Assembly (NCBI GenBank): GCA_938044775.1
Contig: CALIOE010000061.1
Location: 37,850 to 101,849, forward strand
Direction: 5' to 3'
DNA length: 64,000 bases
Source of the DNA: an uncultured Rhizobiaceae group bacterium
Lineage (GTDB): Bacteria > Pseudomonadota > Alphaproteobacteria > Rhizobiales > Rhizobiaceae
In this document: positions 44,072-53,617 of the stretch, piece by piece
Layout of the letters: the number at the start of each line of letters is the position of its first letter
Position numbering within the stretch: the stretch's first letter is position 1
Position numbers and translations under genes: made by a program
Notes under the pieces: generated by a model
Database searches by the model: none
Seen by the model: only the letters and a program-made list of their open reading frames with translations
Told to the model about the DNA's origin: nothing

Positions 44072-44866
44072 CTATTCGCAGATCCTGTAGGGGTTCTTCC
44101 TGCCCTTTGAACGGGCCAGATCGAGATGCAGGTGACGGGCGTGGGCGGCGTTTGTGCCGGGCCCCAGCACGGTCGTGAATGTTCCGCACGATGCGAGGCG
44201 GGCCGCTTTAAAGAAAGCGGCCTGCTCTGGATTCATCAGTCGCGGCGGCCCGATATCGAGTCGGCTCTTGCCGGCAAAGTCGAAGCCGACGATATCAAGC
44301 GCGCCGCCAAAGGCGTGTTCTGACAGTTTGCCGCTTTTCGCATTGTTGCGGCGGCGGCAGACAAAACCTTCTCCTGAACGCAATTGGCTGATTGGCGCTC
44401 CCACATGATGGCGGGCGAGCGGTTGCAGGATGTTGGCCACGAAATCCGCGGTTTTGAGCGCGAACGAACAATCCAGCGTAAGCCCTGATGCGAACGAAAC
44501 CGGGAAGGGGCCTTTCGTCGATTTGAGCGTTACGGGTTGGGGAATACGGCAGGCGGGATCCGCCGCCTCCGGCTGCGGAGCAGGGCTTGCAACCGCAATT
44601 CTGTTTAAGTTCAGCAGGCAGGCCGAGGCCGGATTTGACCTACGGTCTGGTGTCTTCGAAACAGGCCGTTTTGGTTGTGGGACACTCCTTGCCGGTTTTT
44701 CCTGCCCTTTCGGGGAGGGGCGAAACGCGGGTCGCGGTACCGCATTACCGCGTTGCTTCAGTTCCCGAGCAGCCGGACCTTCTGCGCGTGTGCTGTCGGC
44801 AGGCGCAAGAAAGGCCAGCGTCATACAGAAGGATCCGAGAGAGAAACTAGACTTCCGGTAGCGCAT
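44072..44866 (-). CDS. Extensin-like C-terminal domain protein
   Basis: 264 residues. N-terminal hydrophobic stretch likely a signal peptide, a Pro/Arg-rich linker (~25-100), then the extensin-like C domain: LTLDCSFALKTADFVANILQP, SEHAFGGALDIVGFDF and HARHLHLDLA, ending YRICE. The His/Asp pairs (SEHAFGGALD, HLHLD) resemble the zinc site of M15-type D,D-peptidases, so it may act on peptidoglycan in the periplasm. The family is frequent in Hyphomicrobiales; no function is proven. Last gene before the oxoprolinase, same direction, 37 bp away. Confidence 0.9.
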   Translation of the reverse strand: MRYRKSSFSLGSFCMTLAFLAPADSTRAEGPAARELKQRGNAVPRPAFRPSPKGQEKPARSVPQPKRPVSKTPDRRSNPASACLLNLNRIAVASPAPQPEAADPACRIPQPVTLKSTKGPFPVSFASGLTLDCSFALKTADFVANILQPLARHHVGAPISQLRSGEGFVCRRRNNAKSGKLSEHAFGGALDIVGFDFAGKSRLDIGPPRLMNPEQAAFFKAARLASCGTFTTVLGPGTNAAHARHLHLDLARSKGRKNPYRICE

Positions 44867-44903
44867 TCGCGACTGTTTGCACTGCCATTGTGGCGGCCAT
44901 GGG

Positions 44904-47900
44904 TCAGGCCTTGCCGTATCCTCCCGCCGCCGGGGTGGTCACGATCACCGCTTCATTGGCAACAACTTCAGTCTGGTCAGCGTGTTTCAGCAACTCTATT
45001 GATCCGTCGAGCCTGCGGATTTCGGTCTTGCCACATTCACCGTCGCCGCCACCGTTCAGTCCGCGGGGCGCATTGTAGCGGCTTGAGCCAATAATGGCAC
45101 AGGTCATGTCCTCTAGAAAACGCATTCGGCGTGTTGTGCCGTCGCCGCCGGGATATTGCCCCTTGCCGCCCGAACCGCGCCGAATGGAGAACTCCTCCAA
45201 CACCACGGGGTAACGCATCTCAAGGATTTCGGGGTCCGTCATGCGGGTGTTGGTCATGTGAACATGGACGCCGCTGGTGCCCGCGAACGGGCGACCCGAA
45301 TTGTCAATTCCCGCTGGCGAACCTCCGCAAATGGTTTCGTAATTCTGGTAGCGCGCATTGCCATAGGTCAGATTGTTCATGGTGCCAGGCGCATTGGCAA
45401 ACGCACCCAGCGCCATGAGCAGGCAGTTGGTGACCATCTGGCTGGTCTCGGTGTTGCCGGCGATGACGGCTGCGGGGTAATGCGGCTTCAACATGCAGCC
45501 CTCCGGAATAACGATGTTGATCGGTTTGAGGCATCCGGCATTCATGGGAATGTTCGCCTCCACCATGATGCGAAAGACATACAGCACGGCAGCACGTGTT
45601 ACAGGTTGCGGCGTATTGAAATTGTTCTTCTGCATCTGCGAGGTGCCGGTGAAATCGACCGTGGCTTCGCGTTTCGCCCGGTCGACCGTGATTTTGACCG
45701 AGATCTGCTGGCCGGTGTCCGTTGGGTAGGTGTATTCACAGTCGGACAGGCGATCGATCACACGGCGTACGCTTTCCTCCGCGTTGTCCTGCACATGGAT
45801 CATGTAGGCATCGACGACGTCCTGACCGAAATGCTCGACCATCTTGCGCAATTCAGCGACGCCTTTTTCGTTGGCGGCTACCTGCGCGCGCAGGTCTGCC
45901 ATATTCTGCGCCGCATTGCGGCACGGATACTTACCGCTGTTCAGCACATTGAGCATTTCCGTTTCGCGCAGCGAGCCCTGATCCACGAGCTTGAAATTAT
46001 CGATCAGCACGCCTTCCTCTTCCACATGGGTGGCCAGCGGTGTGGCGGAGCCGGGCGCCATGCCGCCGACATCGGCGTGGTGACCCCGTGATGCAACGTA
46101 AAACTGGATGTCCTCGCCGTTGAAAACAGGTGTCACGACAGTGATATCCGGCAGATGCGTTCCGCCGTTATAAGGCGCGTTCAAAACGTAGACGTCGCCC
46201 GGTTTCATCGTGCCCCGGTTAAGCTCGATGATGGTTTCCACCGAACGATCCATTGAACCCAGATGCACCGGCATGTGCGGCGCGTTGGCGACCAGTTGGC
46301 CCTCGGAATTGAAGACGGCGCAGGAGAAATCGAGTCGCTCTTTGATATTCACCGAATAAGCGGTGTTTTGCAGGGTCACTCCCATCTGTTCGGCGATGGA
46401 CATGAACAGGTTGTTGAATACTTCCAGCATGATCGGATCGGCGTCCTTGCTGGCGCCGATTACAGCCTCACGCTGTTTCTTTTCTACCCGTGTCAAAATG
46501 ATGTGGTTGAGCGCGTTGATGGCGGCTTGCCAGCCCGGTTCGATGACGATGGTCTGATGATCCTCGATGATCAGCGCGGGCCCCGATATGCGGTTGCCGG
46601 GTACAAGACTGGCCCGCGCGAAAACCCCGGCGCTGTGGCTTGCGCCGGAACTGAACATGGGGGTCATCTGCGATGCTTCCAGAAGCATTTCCACCGTGTC
46701 GACGGAGTGCTCGGCCACCGATGCTCCGCCACCCACGGCCTCCAGTTCCAGCGCCTCGATGATGAGCGGTTTATCAAAGACAAAGCCAAACTGCTTCTTG
46801 TGAGCCTCGGCAAAGGCGGTGCGCATGTTTTGGTCGCTGTCGCGGGCGACGGCAATAGCCGTGTCGGTGCCGTCATACCGCAAATGAACGCGGGAAAAAG
46901 TGCTGATGTCAGAATCGGTTACGCCTTGTCCCTCAACTTCTGCACGGACCGCTTCTTCAAGTTCTGATTCAAGTTCAACAAGTGCAGCCAAGCCGGATTT
47001 ATCGAGGGGCTGAATAATGGCTTGTTCGCGGCTCGCTCGGATGTCGGCAAGTCCCATGCCGTAAGCGGAAAGAATGCCGGAAAACGGGTGAACGATCACC
47101 GTCTCCATGCCGAGATTGTCTGCCACTGCACAGGCGTGTTGACCACCGGCGCCGCCGAAACAGGTAAGCGCATATTCAGTGACGTCGTAGCCGCGCTGAA
47201 CCGATATTTTCTTGATGGCATTGGCCATATTTTCGACTGCGATCCGGAGGAACCCGTCGGCTACCTGTTCGGCCGACTGGTCCTGCCCGATTTCATTGGC
47301 AAGGGCGGCAAACTTCTCTCGCACAACCTCCGCATCGAGTGGCTCATCCTGCCCCGGCCCGAAAATGGCTGGGAAGTTTTCAGGTTTGAGCTTGCCAACC
47401 ATTACATTGGCGTCGGTCACTGTAAGAGGGCCGCCTCGGCGATAGCTGGCTGGTCCAGGATTAGCGCCGGCTGATTCCGGGCCGACGCGAAAGCGACCCG
47501 CATCGTAAAACAGGATTGAGCCGCCACCGGCGGCAACAGTGTGAATTCGCATCATCGGTGCCCGCATGCGGACCCCGGCAACTTCGGTCTCGAAGGCGCG
47601 CTCGTATTCTCCGTCGTAGTGGGACACATCGGCTGATGTGCCGCCCATGTCGAAGCCGATGACCTTCTCGTGTCCCGCCAGGGCGGATGTTTCAACGGCG
47701 CCAACAACGCCACCTGCAGGGCCGGAGAGAATGGCGTCTTTACCCTGAAACAAATGCGCTGCGGTGAGCCCGCCGGACGATTGCATAAACATCAGGCGGG
47801 GCGCTTCACCCTCCTGCGTCGATGCCTTTTGCGCACCCAGTTCGCTGCTGACCTGTTCGACATAGCGGCGCAAAATCGGCGACAGGTAGGCGTCGACCAC

Positions 47901-48545
47901 GGTGGTGTCACCCCGTCCCACCAGTTTTGCGAGGGCCGACACTTCATGGCTGACAGAAACCTGACCGAATCCCATCTCCCGTGCCAGTTTGCCCACGAGG
48001 CGTTCATGCTGCGGATATTTCCACGCATGCATGAAGGCGATAGCGATGGCATCAATGCCTCTTTCCTGAATGCTTTTGAGGACCATGCGAATGGCGTCCG
48101 GGTCCGGCTCAGCCTCTATTGTGCCGTCGGCCAGAATGCGTTCGTCGATTTCGTGGGACTCGCTGTAGAGCTGTTCCGGCAGAATGATTTGCTTGGCAAA
48201 AATGTCCGGGCGGGCCTGATAGCCAATCCGCAGTCCGTCGCCAAATCCCCTGGTAATCAGCAGGGCCGTCACGTCGCCCTTGCGCTCCAACAAAGCATTG
48301 GTCGCGACAGTGGTGCCCATTTTCACCGAGCCGACCTGGCTCGAAGGTATGGCTTTGTCCTTCGACACCCCCATGAGCTGGCGAATGCCGTGGATAGCGG
48401 CGTCCCTGTATGCTTCCGGATTTTCTGACAACAGTTTGTAGGGATGCAGCGACCCATCCGGCGCACGGCCGACCAGATCCGTAAATGTGCCGCCACGGTC
48501 GATCCAGAAATCCCATTTCGCTGACATTATGCTATCCGTATTCAT
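44904..48545 (-). CDS. Fused hydantoinase/oxoprolinase (HyuA-HyuB)
   Basis: 1213 residues. The first ~690 are HyuA-like ([64 protein letters not shown]); the rest HyuB-like ([56 protein letters not shown]). This is the layout of 5-oxoprolinases, ATP-dependent enzymes that open cyclic amides such as 5-oxoproline or hydantoins. ATG at 48545 or at 48527 may be used. A divergent MarR-like regulator lies 78 bp away. The substrate is likely 5-oxo-L-proline but could be a related lactam. Confidence 0.94.
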   Translation of the reverse strand: MNTDSIMSAKWDFWIDRGGTFTDLVGRAPDGSLHPYKLLSENPEAYRDAAIHGIRQLMGVSKDKAIPSSQVGSVKMGTTVATNALLERKGDVTALLITRGFGDGLRIGYQARPDIFAKQIILPEQLYSESHEIDERILADGTIEAEPDPDAIRMVLKSIQERGIDAIAIAFMHAWKYPQHERLVGKLAREMGFGQVSVSHEVSALAKLVGRGDTTVVDAYLSPILRRYVEQVSSELGAQKASTQEGEAPRLMFMQSSGGLTAAHLFQGKDAILSGPAGGVVGAVETSALAGHEKVIGFDMGGTSADVSHYDGEYERAFETEVAGVRMRAPMMRIHTVAAGGGSILFYDAGRFRVGPESAGANPGPASYRRGGPLTVTDANVMVGKLKPENFPAIFGPGQDEPLDAEVVREKFAALANEIGQDQSAEQVADGFLRIAVENMANAIKKISVQRGYDVTEYALTCFGGAGGQHACAVADNLGMETVIVHPFSGILSAYGMGLADIRASREQAIIQPLDKSGLAALVELESELEEAVRAEVEGQGVTDSDISTFSRVHLRYDGTDTAIAVARDSDQNMRTAFAEAHKKQFGFVFDKPLIIEALELEAVGGGASVAEHSVDTVEMLLEASQMTPMFSSGASHSAGVFARASLVPGNRISGPALIIEDHQTIVIEPGWQAAINALNHIILTRVEKKQREAVIGASKDADPIMLEVFNNLFMSIAEQMGVTLQNTAYSVNIKERLDFSCAVFNSEGQLVANAPHMPVHLGSMDRSVETIIELNRGTMKPGDVYVLNAPYNGGTHLPDITVVTPVFNGEDIQFYVASRGHHADVGGMAPGSATPLATHVEEEGVLIDNFKLVDQGSLRETEMLNVLNSGKYPCRNAAQNMADLRAQVAANEKGVAELRKMVEHFGQDVVDAYMIHVQDNAEESVRRVIDRLSDCEYTYPTDTGQQISVKITVDRAKREATVDFTGTSQMQKNNFNTPQPVTRAAVLYVFRIMVEANIPMNAGCLKPINIVIPEGCMLKPHYPAAVIAGNTETSQMVTNCLLMALGAFANAPGTMNNLTYGNARYQNYETICGGSPAGIDNSGRPFAGTSGVHVHMTNTRMTDPEILEMRYPVVLEEFSIRRGSGGKGQYPGGDGTTRRMRFLEDMTCAIIGSSRYNAPRGLNGGGDGECGKTEIRRLDGSIELLKHADQTEVVANEAVIVTTPAAGGYGKA

Positions 48546-48561
48546 GAAAGTGACTCGACAA

Positions 48562-48590
48562 ACATCAACGATTTATCGATAATTTGTCAA
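48562..48590 (-). promoter_or_regulatory. Predicted oxoprolinase promoter with palindrome in spacer
   Basis: Leftward TTGACA, 17 bases, TGATGT. The spacer holds TTATCGATAA (48573-48582), a perfect ten-base palindrome. A repressor there would exclude RNA polymerase; the divergent MarR-like protein is the obvious candidate. Confidence 0.5.
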
Positions 48591-48623
48591 TGTCTTTGAT
48601 CCTGATTGCGGAATATTAGTGCC

Positions 48624-49157
48624 ATGAACACGCCAAATGATCTTGGAACCTCGGGTATCGGGCCTATCGTTTCTTCTTCGCAACTGGCCGATGGTGCGAT
48701 GCCGGCCATGTCTGAAATGGAATTTGCCTTGATTGTGGCGAGCAACGCGTTTTCGCGCTGGATGGTGCGTTGCATGGATGCGGCCGGTCTGTCGGGCTTA
48801 GCCCACCTTGAGGTTCAAGTGCTGCACTCGGCCAACCACCGCGACCGCGAAAAAACGCTGGGAGACCTCTGCACCATGCTCAACATTGAGGACACGCATC
48901 TTGTGACCTATGCGATCAAGAAACTGGTGGGTCTTGGACTGGTCACCACCGGCAAAAGGGGCAAGGAAAAGACAGTGCTGATTACGGCCAGGGGGCGCGA
49001 AGCCTGTCGTCAGTACAAGGCTGTGCGGGAAGCCCTGTTAATCTCAAGCGTAAAGTCGATGGGAGTTGAGGAAGATGATCTCAGCCGCATCGCCGGCATA
49101 TTAAGGGCCCTGAGTGGGCAATATGACCAGGCGGCGAGGGGCGCTGCCAGTCTTTAG
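48624..49157 (+). CDS. MarR-like winged-helix regulator
   Basis: 177 residues from the ATG at 48624; a TTG six codons upstream is possible. FALIVASNAFSRWMVRCMDAAGLSGLAHLEVQVLHSANHRDREKTL and LGDLCTMLNIEDTHLVTYAIKKLVGLGLVTTGKRGKEKTVLITARGREACRQY form the winged helix and wing of the predicted-regulator branch next to MarR/LdtR. It is divergent from the oxoprolinase gene and probably represses it. Effector unknown, perhaps the lactam or its product. Confidence 0.85.
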   Translation: MNTPNDLGTSGIGPIVSSSQLADGAMPAMSEMEFALIVASNAFSRWMVRCMDAAGLSGLAHLEVQVLHSANHRDREKTLGDLCTMLNIEDTHLVTYAIKKLVGLGLVTTGKRGKEKTVLITARGREACRQYKAVREALLISSVKSMGVEEDDLSRIAGILRALSGQYDQAARGAASL

Positions 49158-49278
49158 TCGCCCGATTGATCCGGTGCGCATGAATTGTCTGCGAGGTCTC
49201 AGCAGCCACCGAAGATAGGACTTGGGAGGCGGCTTGATAATGGCCCGAAACCAGGTTGCAAACTTCGATCTTGCGACA

Positions 49279-49692
49279 TCACGTCATGAACTGGCTGACG
49301 ATCGAGCCGTAGTTCAGGATAATATACGGTAGTATTGCGAGATTGGCGAAGATAAGAACCGGAATGATCCACAGCATCAACATCGCGAAGGATCCCTCAT
49401 TGAGGTAGATCAGCGCGAGTGACAAAAATACGCTGATATACAGATCCGCCCCGATCTGCCGCCCCCAGTAGAACCGGTTAATCGAAACAACCGATTTGAA
49501 GAAATTCTCTTTGCTGGTGGCAAACAGAGAATAGGCGAGAAAAACGAAGAACACTGTCAGGACGGCATACTTGCCTGCTGCATATCCGCTTTCAGTGGTG
49601 AAAACCGGCTCTCTTCCACCATAAAATACGGCAAGAGCCAGAAACCCGGCGTAAAAAATCCATAGCCGGTATCGCTTGAAAGTTCGCTGCAT
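49279..49692 (-). CDS. Small membrane protein of unknown function
   Basis: 137 residues from the ATG at 49692, preceded by AAGGA. Four hydrophobic segments (LWIFYAGFLALAVFY, VLTVFFVFLAYSLF, LYISVFLSLALIYLN, LMLWIIPVLIFANLAILPYI) with a central charged loop (SKENFFKSVVSINRFYWGR). No recognised family. Upstream frame extension of 25 basic codons lacks a ribosome-binding site. Same strand as, and downstream of, the LysR gene. Confidence 0.65.
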   Translation of the reverse strand: MQRTFKRYRLWIFYAGFLALAVFYGGREPVFTTESGYAAGKYAVLTVFFVFLAYSLFATSKENFFKSVVSINRFYWGRQIGADLYISVFLSLALIYLNEGSFAMLMLWIIPVLIFANLAILPYIILNYGSIVSQFMT

Positions 49693-49798
49693 CGAAAGTG
49701 TCCTTACTCTTTTTCGCCAGGGCAGGCGGCGCCTGCTCAGAACCGGTTTCATTGTGGGACAAAGCAAGGAACACGGGAACCGCCTTATTTCGGACAGG

Positions 49799-50689
49799 CT
49801 AGACTGATTTTGCGGCCCGCAACATGGCCGTTACCTGCTCCAGAACTGAACCCGTCTCAAGAGGCTTCACGAGAGAGCATGCCAGGTCTCGCGGTAGGGC
49901 AACCTTGGTCTCAAAGGGGGCCACGAGTTGCCCAGCATCAATCTGGGAACGAACAAGAGCCTCGTGCCCGATCAGGACACCGGCGCCATTTCTGCATTCT
50001 TCAAGGGCCAGGGAATAGAGCGAGAATTCCGGTCCGCCTTTGTTCAGATTTTGATCCGGCGCGACAGCGGAAAGCCATGTCTTCCAATCGTCCCGCCATG
50101 TGGAGTCATGTAAGAACACTTCGGCTGCCAGGTCCTGGATGGTATTCAGCCTGGCTGCGACAGCGGGAGAACAAACAGGAAATATGGAGTCCTGGCCCAA
50201 TGGTATCGCGGTGGTTGGCGTGCCGCGGACTTCGTAAAAGATTGCGAGGTCGAACGGTTCGCGTACAAGATTGGGCCGCTGTTCCAGAGCGCTCACCGAA
50301 ATTGATATCTGGGGCATTTTGCCTCGAATGTTCGGCAGGCGCGGCGAGACCCACAACTGGGCAATGCTCGGCAGGGCTGCAATGCGAACTTCATGTGGGG
50401 CCGCATTCATTCGCAGCTTTTGAACCGATGATCCCAGTTTATCGAACGCCGTTGTAAAGTCTGCCACGACACTTGAACCCAGACGCGTCAAATCAACACC
50501 CTGGGGGTTGCGGATGAACAACTTGTCACCCGTCCAGGCTTCCAGTGATTTGATCTGTTGGGAAACAGCGGCTGGAGTGACACACAATTCGTCGGCTGCT
50601 GCCGAAATGCTGTTCAGCCTCGCAGCGGCTTCAAATGCCCGCAAGGCGTTGAGTTGCGGCATCTTTGGGCGTGGTGGTGCTACAGGCAT
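49799..50689 (-). CDS. LysR family regulator, GcvA-like
   Basis: 296 residues. The HTH (LNALRAFEAAARLNSISAAADELCVTPAAVSQQIKSLEAW) and the FIRNPQGVDLTRLG wing fit the GcvA branch. Divergent from the SHMT-like gene, with 100 bp between, containing paired inverted repeats. GcvA regulates glycine cleavage in enterobacteria; here the target would be a one-carbon or amino-acid PLP enzyme, a fitting parallel but not proof. Confidence 0.93.
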   Translation of the reverse strand: MPVAPPRPKMPQLNALRAFEAAARLNSISAAADELCVTPAAVSQQIKSLEAWTGDKLFIRNPQGVDLTRLGSSVVADFTTAFDKLGSSVQKLRMNAAPHEVRIAALPSIAQLWVSPRLPNIRGKMPQISISVSALEQRPNLVREPFDLAIFYEVRGTPTTAIPLGQDSIFPVCSPAVAARLNTIQDLAAEVFLHDSTWRDDWKTWLSAVAPDQNLNKGGPEFSLYSLALEECRNGAGVLIGHEALVRSQIDAGQLVAPFETKVALPRDLACSLVKPLETGSVLEQVTAMLRAAKSV

Positions 50690-50693
50690 CTTT

Positions 50694-50733
50694 TAGACAT
50701 AGATTTTCTAGGCGTAATGTCTAGTAAAACTAG
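50694..50733. promoter_or_regulatory. LysR-type operators in the divergent promoter
   Basis: TAGACAT (50694-50700) and ATGTCTA (50717-50723) form an inverted repeat with 16 bases between. CTAGT-AAA-ACTAG (50721-50733) overlaps the second arm. Such overlapping recall and activation sites are usual between a LysR gene and its target. Confidence 0.45.
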
Positions 50734-50789
50734 CTTGCGAGGTCAAATGTGTTTTGTTTCGCTGCCGCCAGCGAATGAGGGAGACTGAT

Positions 50790-52109
50790 ATGACCGCTTT
50801 GGAAAAACGCGCATGGGTTCCACATGGCTGTGAAACCTACATTCAAAGCCTTGCCAACGTGACAGCCAGTTCCGGTGCAGATGCAATTACTGATCGCATC
50901 GACGCCTTGATCGCCCGTAACCGGGAGATTCACGAGGTAGAGTGTTTCAATCTCAATCCGGCAACAAATGTCATGAATCCACGGGCCGAAGCGGCGTTGG
51001 CGACAGGCCTGGGTTCGCGGCCTTCGCTCGGCTATCCTGGTGACAAATATGAAATGGGACTTGAAGCCATTGAGGAAATCGAGGTGATTTGCGCGGAATT
51101 ATGCGCAGAAGTCTTTCAGTCAAAATATGCAGAAATACGGGTAGCGTCGGGTGCCCTGTCTAACCTCTATGCATTTATGACCACCTGCCAGCCTGGCGAC
51201 GCGATCATCGTGCCCCCGGCGTCGATAGGCGGACATGTCACCCACCATAATGATGGATGCGCCGGGTTGTACGGATTGAAGGTTCATGAAGCGCCGGTTG
51301 ATGCAGACGGATTCACTGTTGATCTCGAAGCACTGCGCGACCAGGCGCGCAAGGTGAGGCCAAAGCTCATTACCATCGGCGGAAGTCTCAACCTCTTTCC
51401 TCATCCGGTGGCACAAATTCGCACAATTGCCGATGAGGTCGGCGCGAAGGTTCTGTTTGATGCTGCCCACCAGTGCGGAATAATCGCCGGAGGTGCATGG
51501 CCTAACCCGCTGACGGAAGGTGCTCATCTGATGACGATGAGCACTTATAAGAGCCTTGCCGGGCCGGCCGGTGGTCTTATCGTCACCAACGAAGCAGATA
51601 TTGCAGAGCGTCTTGATGCGATTGCCTTTCCGGGCATGACCGCCAATTTTGACGCCGCAAAATCCGCGGCGCTTGCCATCACAATGCTGGACTGGAAGGC
51701 GCATGGTGCTGCTTATGCCGGGGCGATGCTCGACGTCTCAAAAAGCCTGGCAAGGGAACTGCACGAAACAGGCATTCCGGTGTTTGCTGAAAGCCGCGGT
51801 TTTACATCTTCGCATCAGTTTGCGGTCGAGGCGGCCACTTTTGGTGGTGGGCAGGCGGCTTCAAAGACCCTCAGACAGTCAGGCTTTCTGGCTTGCGGCA
51901 TCGGGTTGCCGGTTAAACCGGTTGAGGGTGATCTGAACGGACTACGAATAGGCACACCGGAACTTGTCCGCTGGGGTGTGAGCGCAGACCATACGAAACC
52001 GCTGGCCAGCCTGATTGCGCGCAGCCTGACCTCGAGCGATTCTGCTTCGCTGGCGACAGAAGTTGCTGCATTCAGGGCGCAGTTTACGACCATGCAGTTC
52101 ATTGAATAA
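50790..52109 (+). CDS. Serine hydroxymethyltransferase-like PLP enzyme
   Basis: 439 residues from the ATG at 50790 behind GAGGGAG. The fold-type I pattern follows SHMT: EVECFNLNPATNVMNPRAEAAL, SLGYPGDKYEMG, IRVASGALSNLYAFM, SIGGHVTHHND, FDAAHQCGIIAGG and the PLP-lysine in MSTYKSLAGPAGG (SHMT usually has THKTLRGPRGG). The changes at the lysine loop and near the folate site suggest a paralogue rather than housekeeping GlyA, such as a 2-methylserine or beta-hydroxy amino acid aldolase/transferase. Divergent LysR gene supports a catabolic role. Substrate unknown. Confidence 0.85.
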   Translation: MTALEKRAWVPHGCETYIQSLANVTASSGADAITDRIDALIARNREIHEVECFNLNPATNVMNPRAEAALATGLGSRPSLGYPGDKYEMGLEAIEEIEVICAELCAEVFQSKYAEIRVASGALSNLYAFMTTCQPGDAIIVPPASIGGHVTHHNDGCAGLYGLKVHEAPVDADGFTVDLEALRDQARKVRPKLITIGGSLNLFPHPVAQIRTIADEVGAKVLFDAAHQCGIIAGGAWPNPLTEGAHLMTMSTYKSLAGPAGGLIVTNEADIAERLDAIAFPGMTANFDAAKSAALAITMLDWKAHGAAYAGAMLDVSKSLARELHETGIPVFAESRGFTSSHQFAVEAATFGGGQAASKTLRQSGFLACGIGLPVKPVEGDLNGLRIGTPELVRWGVSADHTKPLASLIARSLTSSDSASLATEVAAFRAQFTTMQFIE

Positions 52110-52211
52110 TCCATGCTGTTCGACAGGTTCGCATCTTGCAGCGAGGTCGCCTGAGCAGATCTGCCATTCTGAAGTCATTCATGGATGACCTGTGACACAC
52201 ATTCGGCCGCT

Positions 52212-52889
52212 TTAGCTGCTCAAGAAAAGCACCGCCAGCGGAATGGGCATGACTGCCAGACAGATCACAATCAGAAAACGAGGAAACGTGAAAAGGCCGC
52301 TTAATCCGGCGAGCAACGCAATACCTCCGCCGCCGCCGATCAGGGCATTGCCCGGCACATTCAAGGCGACGGCGATTGCAAGATAACGGTGCTTTAGGAG
52401 AAGCGGCAATATTCGCCGCGGTGCATTTTCCAGCAGAACGTCAAGACGTTGTTTGGCGCCCAACGGCTCAAGGCGCCGGATCAGAGCTGTGGCTTTACTC
52501 AGGCCCGCTGACGTGAACAGCGCGGCAAGCGAGCCCATCGGCACCAGCCTGCCGATCAAAAACGCCGCCGACAGTCCAGCAATCGTGGCCAGGTATACCG
52601 GCACTGCAACAAGTTTTCCGAATGCCGCAAGCAGCGTGAGGCTGATTTCGACACCCGGGACAAATGGAATGGCCAACAACAGTGAGTAAAGGGCGATGGC
52701 CGCCATTACCATTCGTTCTGCATTTGCACTAATGGCCGAGCCGAGGTCAGCGCTGACCGAGCCCATCAACCAGACACCGCCATAGTGACCGCACACCAGC
52801 AATCCAAGGTAAGTTGCGATTAAAATACTGATGCGTGTCCAGCTTGGTTTGCCGGTAGGGTCTTTCGACTGGTCGGAGTTCCGCGCCAT
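52212..52889 (-). CDS. Multi-pass membrane protein, possibly VTT/TVP38-related
   Basis: 225 residues from the ATG at 52889. Six or so hydrophobic segments, with FVPGVEISLTLLAAFG and NVPGNALIGGGGGIALLAGLSGLF forming two Pro-Gly re-entrant-like turns that recall the VTT/DedA/TVP38 fold (VPGxxI). A conserved-looking middle (LENAPRRILPLLLKHRYLAIAVAL) is basic. I do not recognise a named family. Convergent with the SHMT-like gene. Possible lipid scramblase-type role is speculation. Confidence 0.7.
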   Translation of the reverse strand: MARNSDQSKDPTGKPSWTRISILIATYLGLLVCGHYGGVWLMGSVSADLGSAISANAERMVMAAIALYSLLLAIPFVPGVEISLTLLAAFGKLVAVPVYLATIAGLSAAFLIGRLVPMGSLAALFTSAGLSKATALIRRLEPLGAKQRLDVLLENAPRRILPLLLKHRYLAIAVALNVPGNALIGGGGGIALLAGLSGLFTFPRFLIVICLAVMPIPLAVLFLSS

Positions 52890-53108
52890 GATTTGAGAAG
52901 CATAGAGCATTGCGTCAGTTTTGCAGATCTTCCTGCCCGCGGTTCACCCGATTGGCGCGTGGTCGCTGTTCTCCTCCCAAATCCTGGCGTTTTCCCGGCG
53001 ACCAGTTCGACGCAATCTCCCGGCCATATCTCACATGCCAGGAATTGGCATGGCTTTCTGCCATTTGAAGCTCACAATGGAGACGCATTTGAATCAGAGT
53101 CCGAGAAA

Positions 53109-53396
53109 TTGAGATTTGCCACACTGGTCGCGGTGCTCATGGCCACAATTGAACCCGTGGGTGCTCAGCAAATGCCTCGTGAGCAGGCATCTGCTGACCT
53201 GTTGGGTCGTCTGGTTGAGCAGGTGAATGACAGTGGGCTCGTTGTTGAGATCGTTGTCAAATGCTCGCATGGAACGGTGGGAATCATGCATTATGACAGA
53301 ACCGCAGGTAATTTCTTGTGTTCAAAGGGAGCGTTTCACACTGACTTTGTGCGCTCCTGGATGTCGACCTGTAATTTCGGGTTCAATCTGGACTGA
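53109..53396 (+). CDS. Small secreted hypothetical protein with three cysteines
   Basis: 95 residues if a TTG at 53109 starts it: a signal peptide (RFATLVAVLMATIEPVGA) cut before QQ, then VVEIVVKCSHGTVGIMHYD, NFLCSKGAFHTDF and STCNFGFNL. The frame is open further upstream but those residues look unstructured. There is no strong ribosome-binding site, so the start is uncertain. I recognise no family. It sits alone between a membrane protein and the TPR regulator, both on the other strand. Confidence 0.45.
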   Translation: MRFATLVAVLMATIEPVGAQQMPREQASADLLGRLVEQVNDSGLVVEIVVKCSHGTVGIMHYDRTAGNFLCSKGAFHTDFVRSWMSTCNFGFNLD

Positions 53397-53617
53397 TTTG
53401 TTCCAAAGAACGCGCATTCAGACAAATCGGGGAATGTTCAATGTGCCCTGGTGACGTGCATTTGCGGCTCTGTTCGGCCGTTTGAGTTTTCGGCACCGCC
53501 TGAACCGGACACCCGCCCGCTGGCCAAATGAGCGGTTTCTCAACTGGCTTTCCGGAAGTCGGCGAATTGACCGACCAGATCAAAAATCTTGAAATGTTTA
53601 CTGTCGCTGACCATCAC

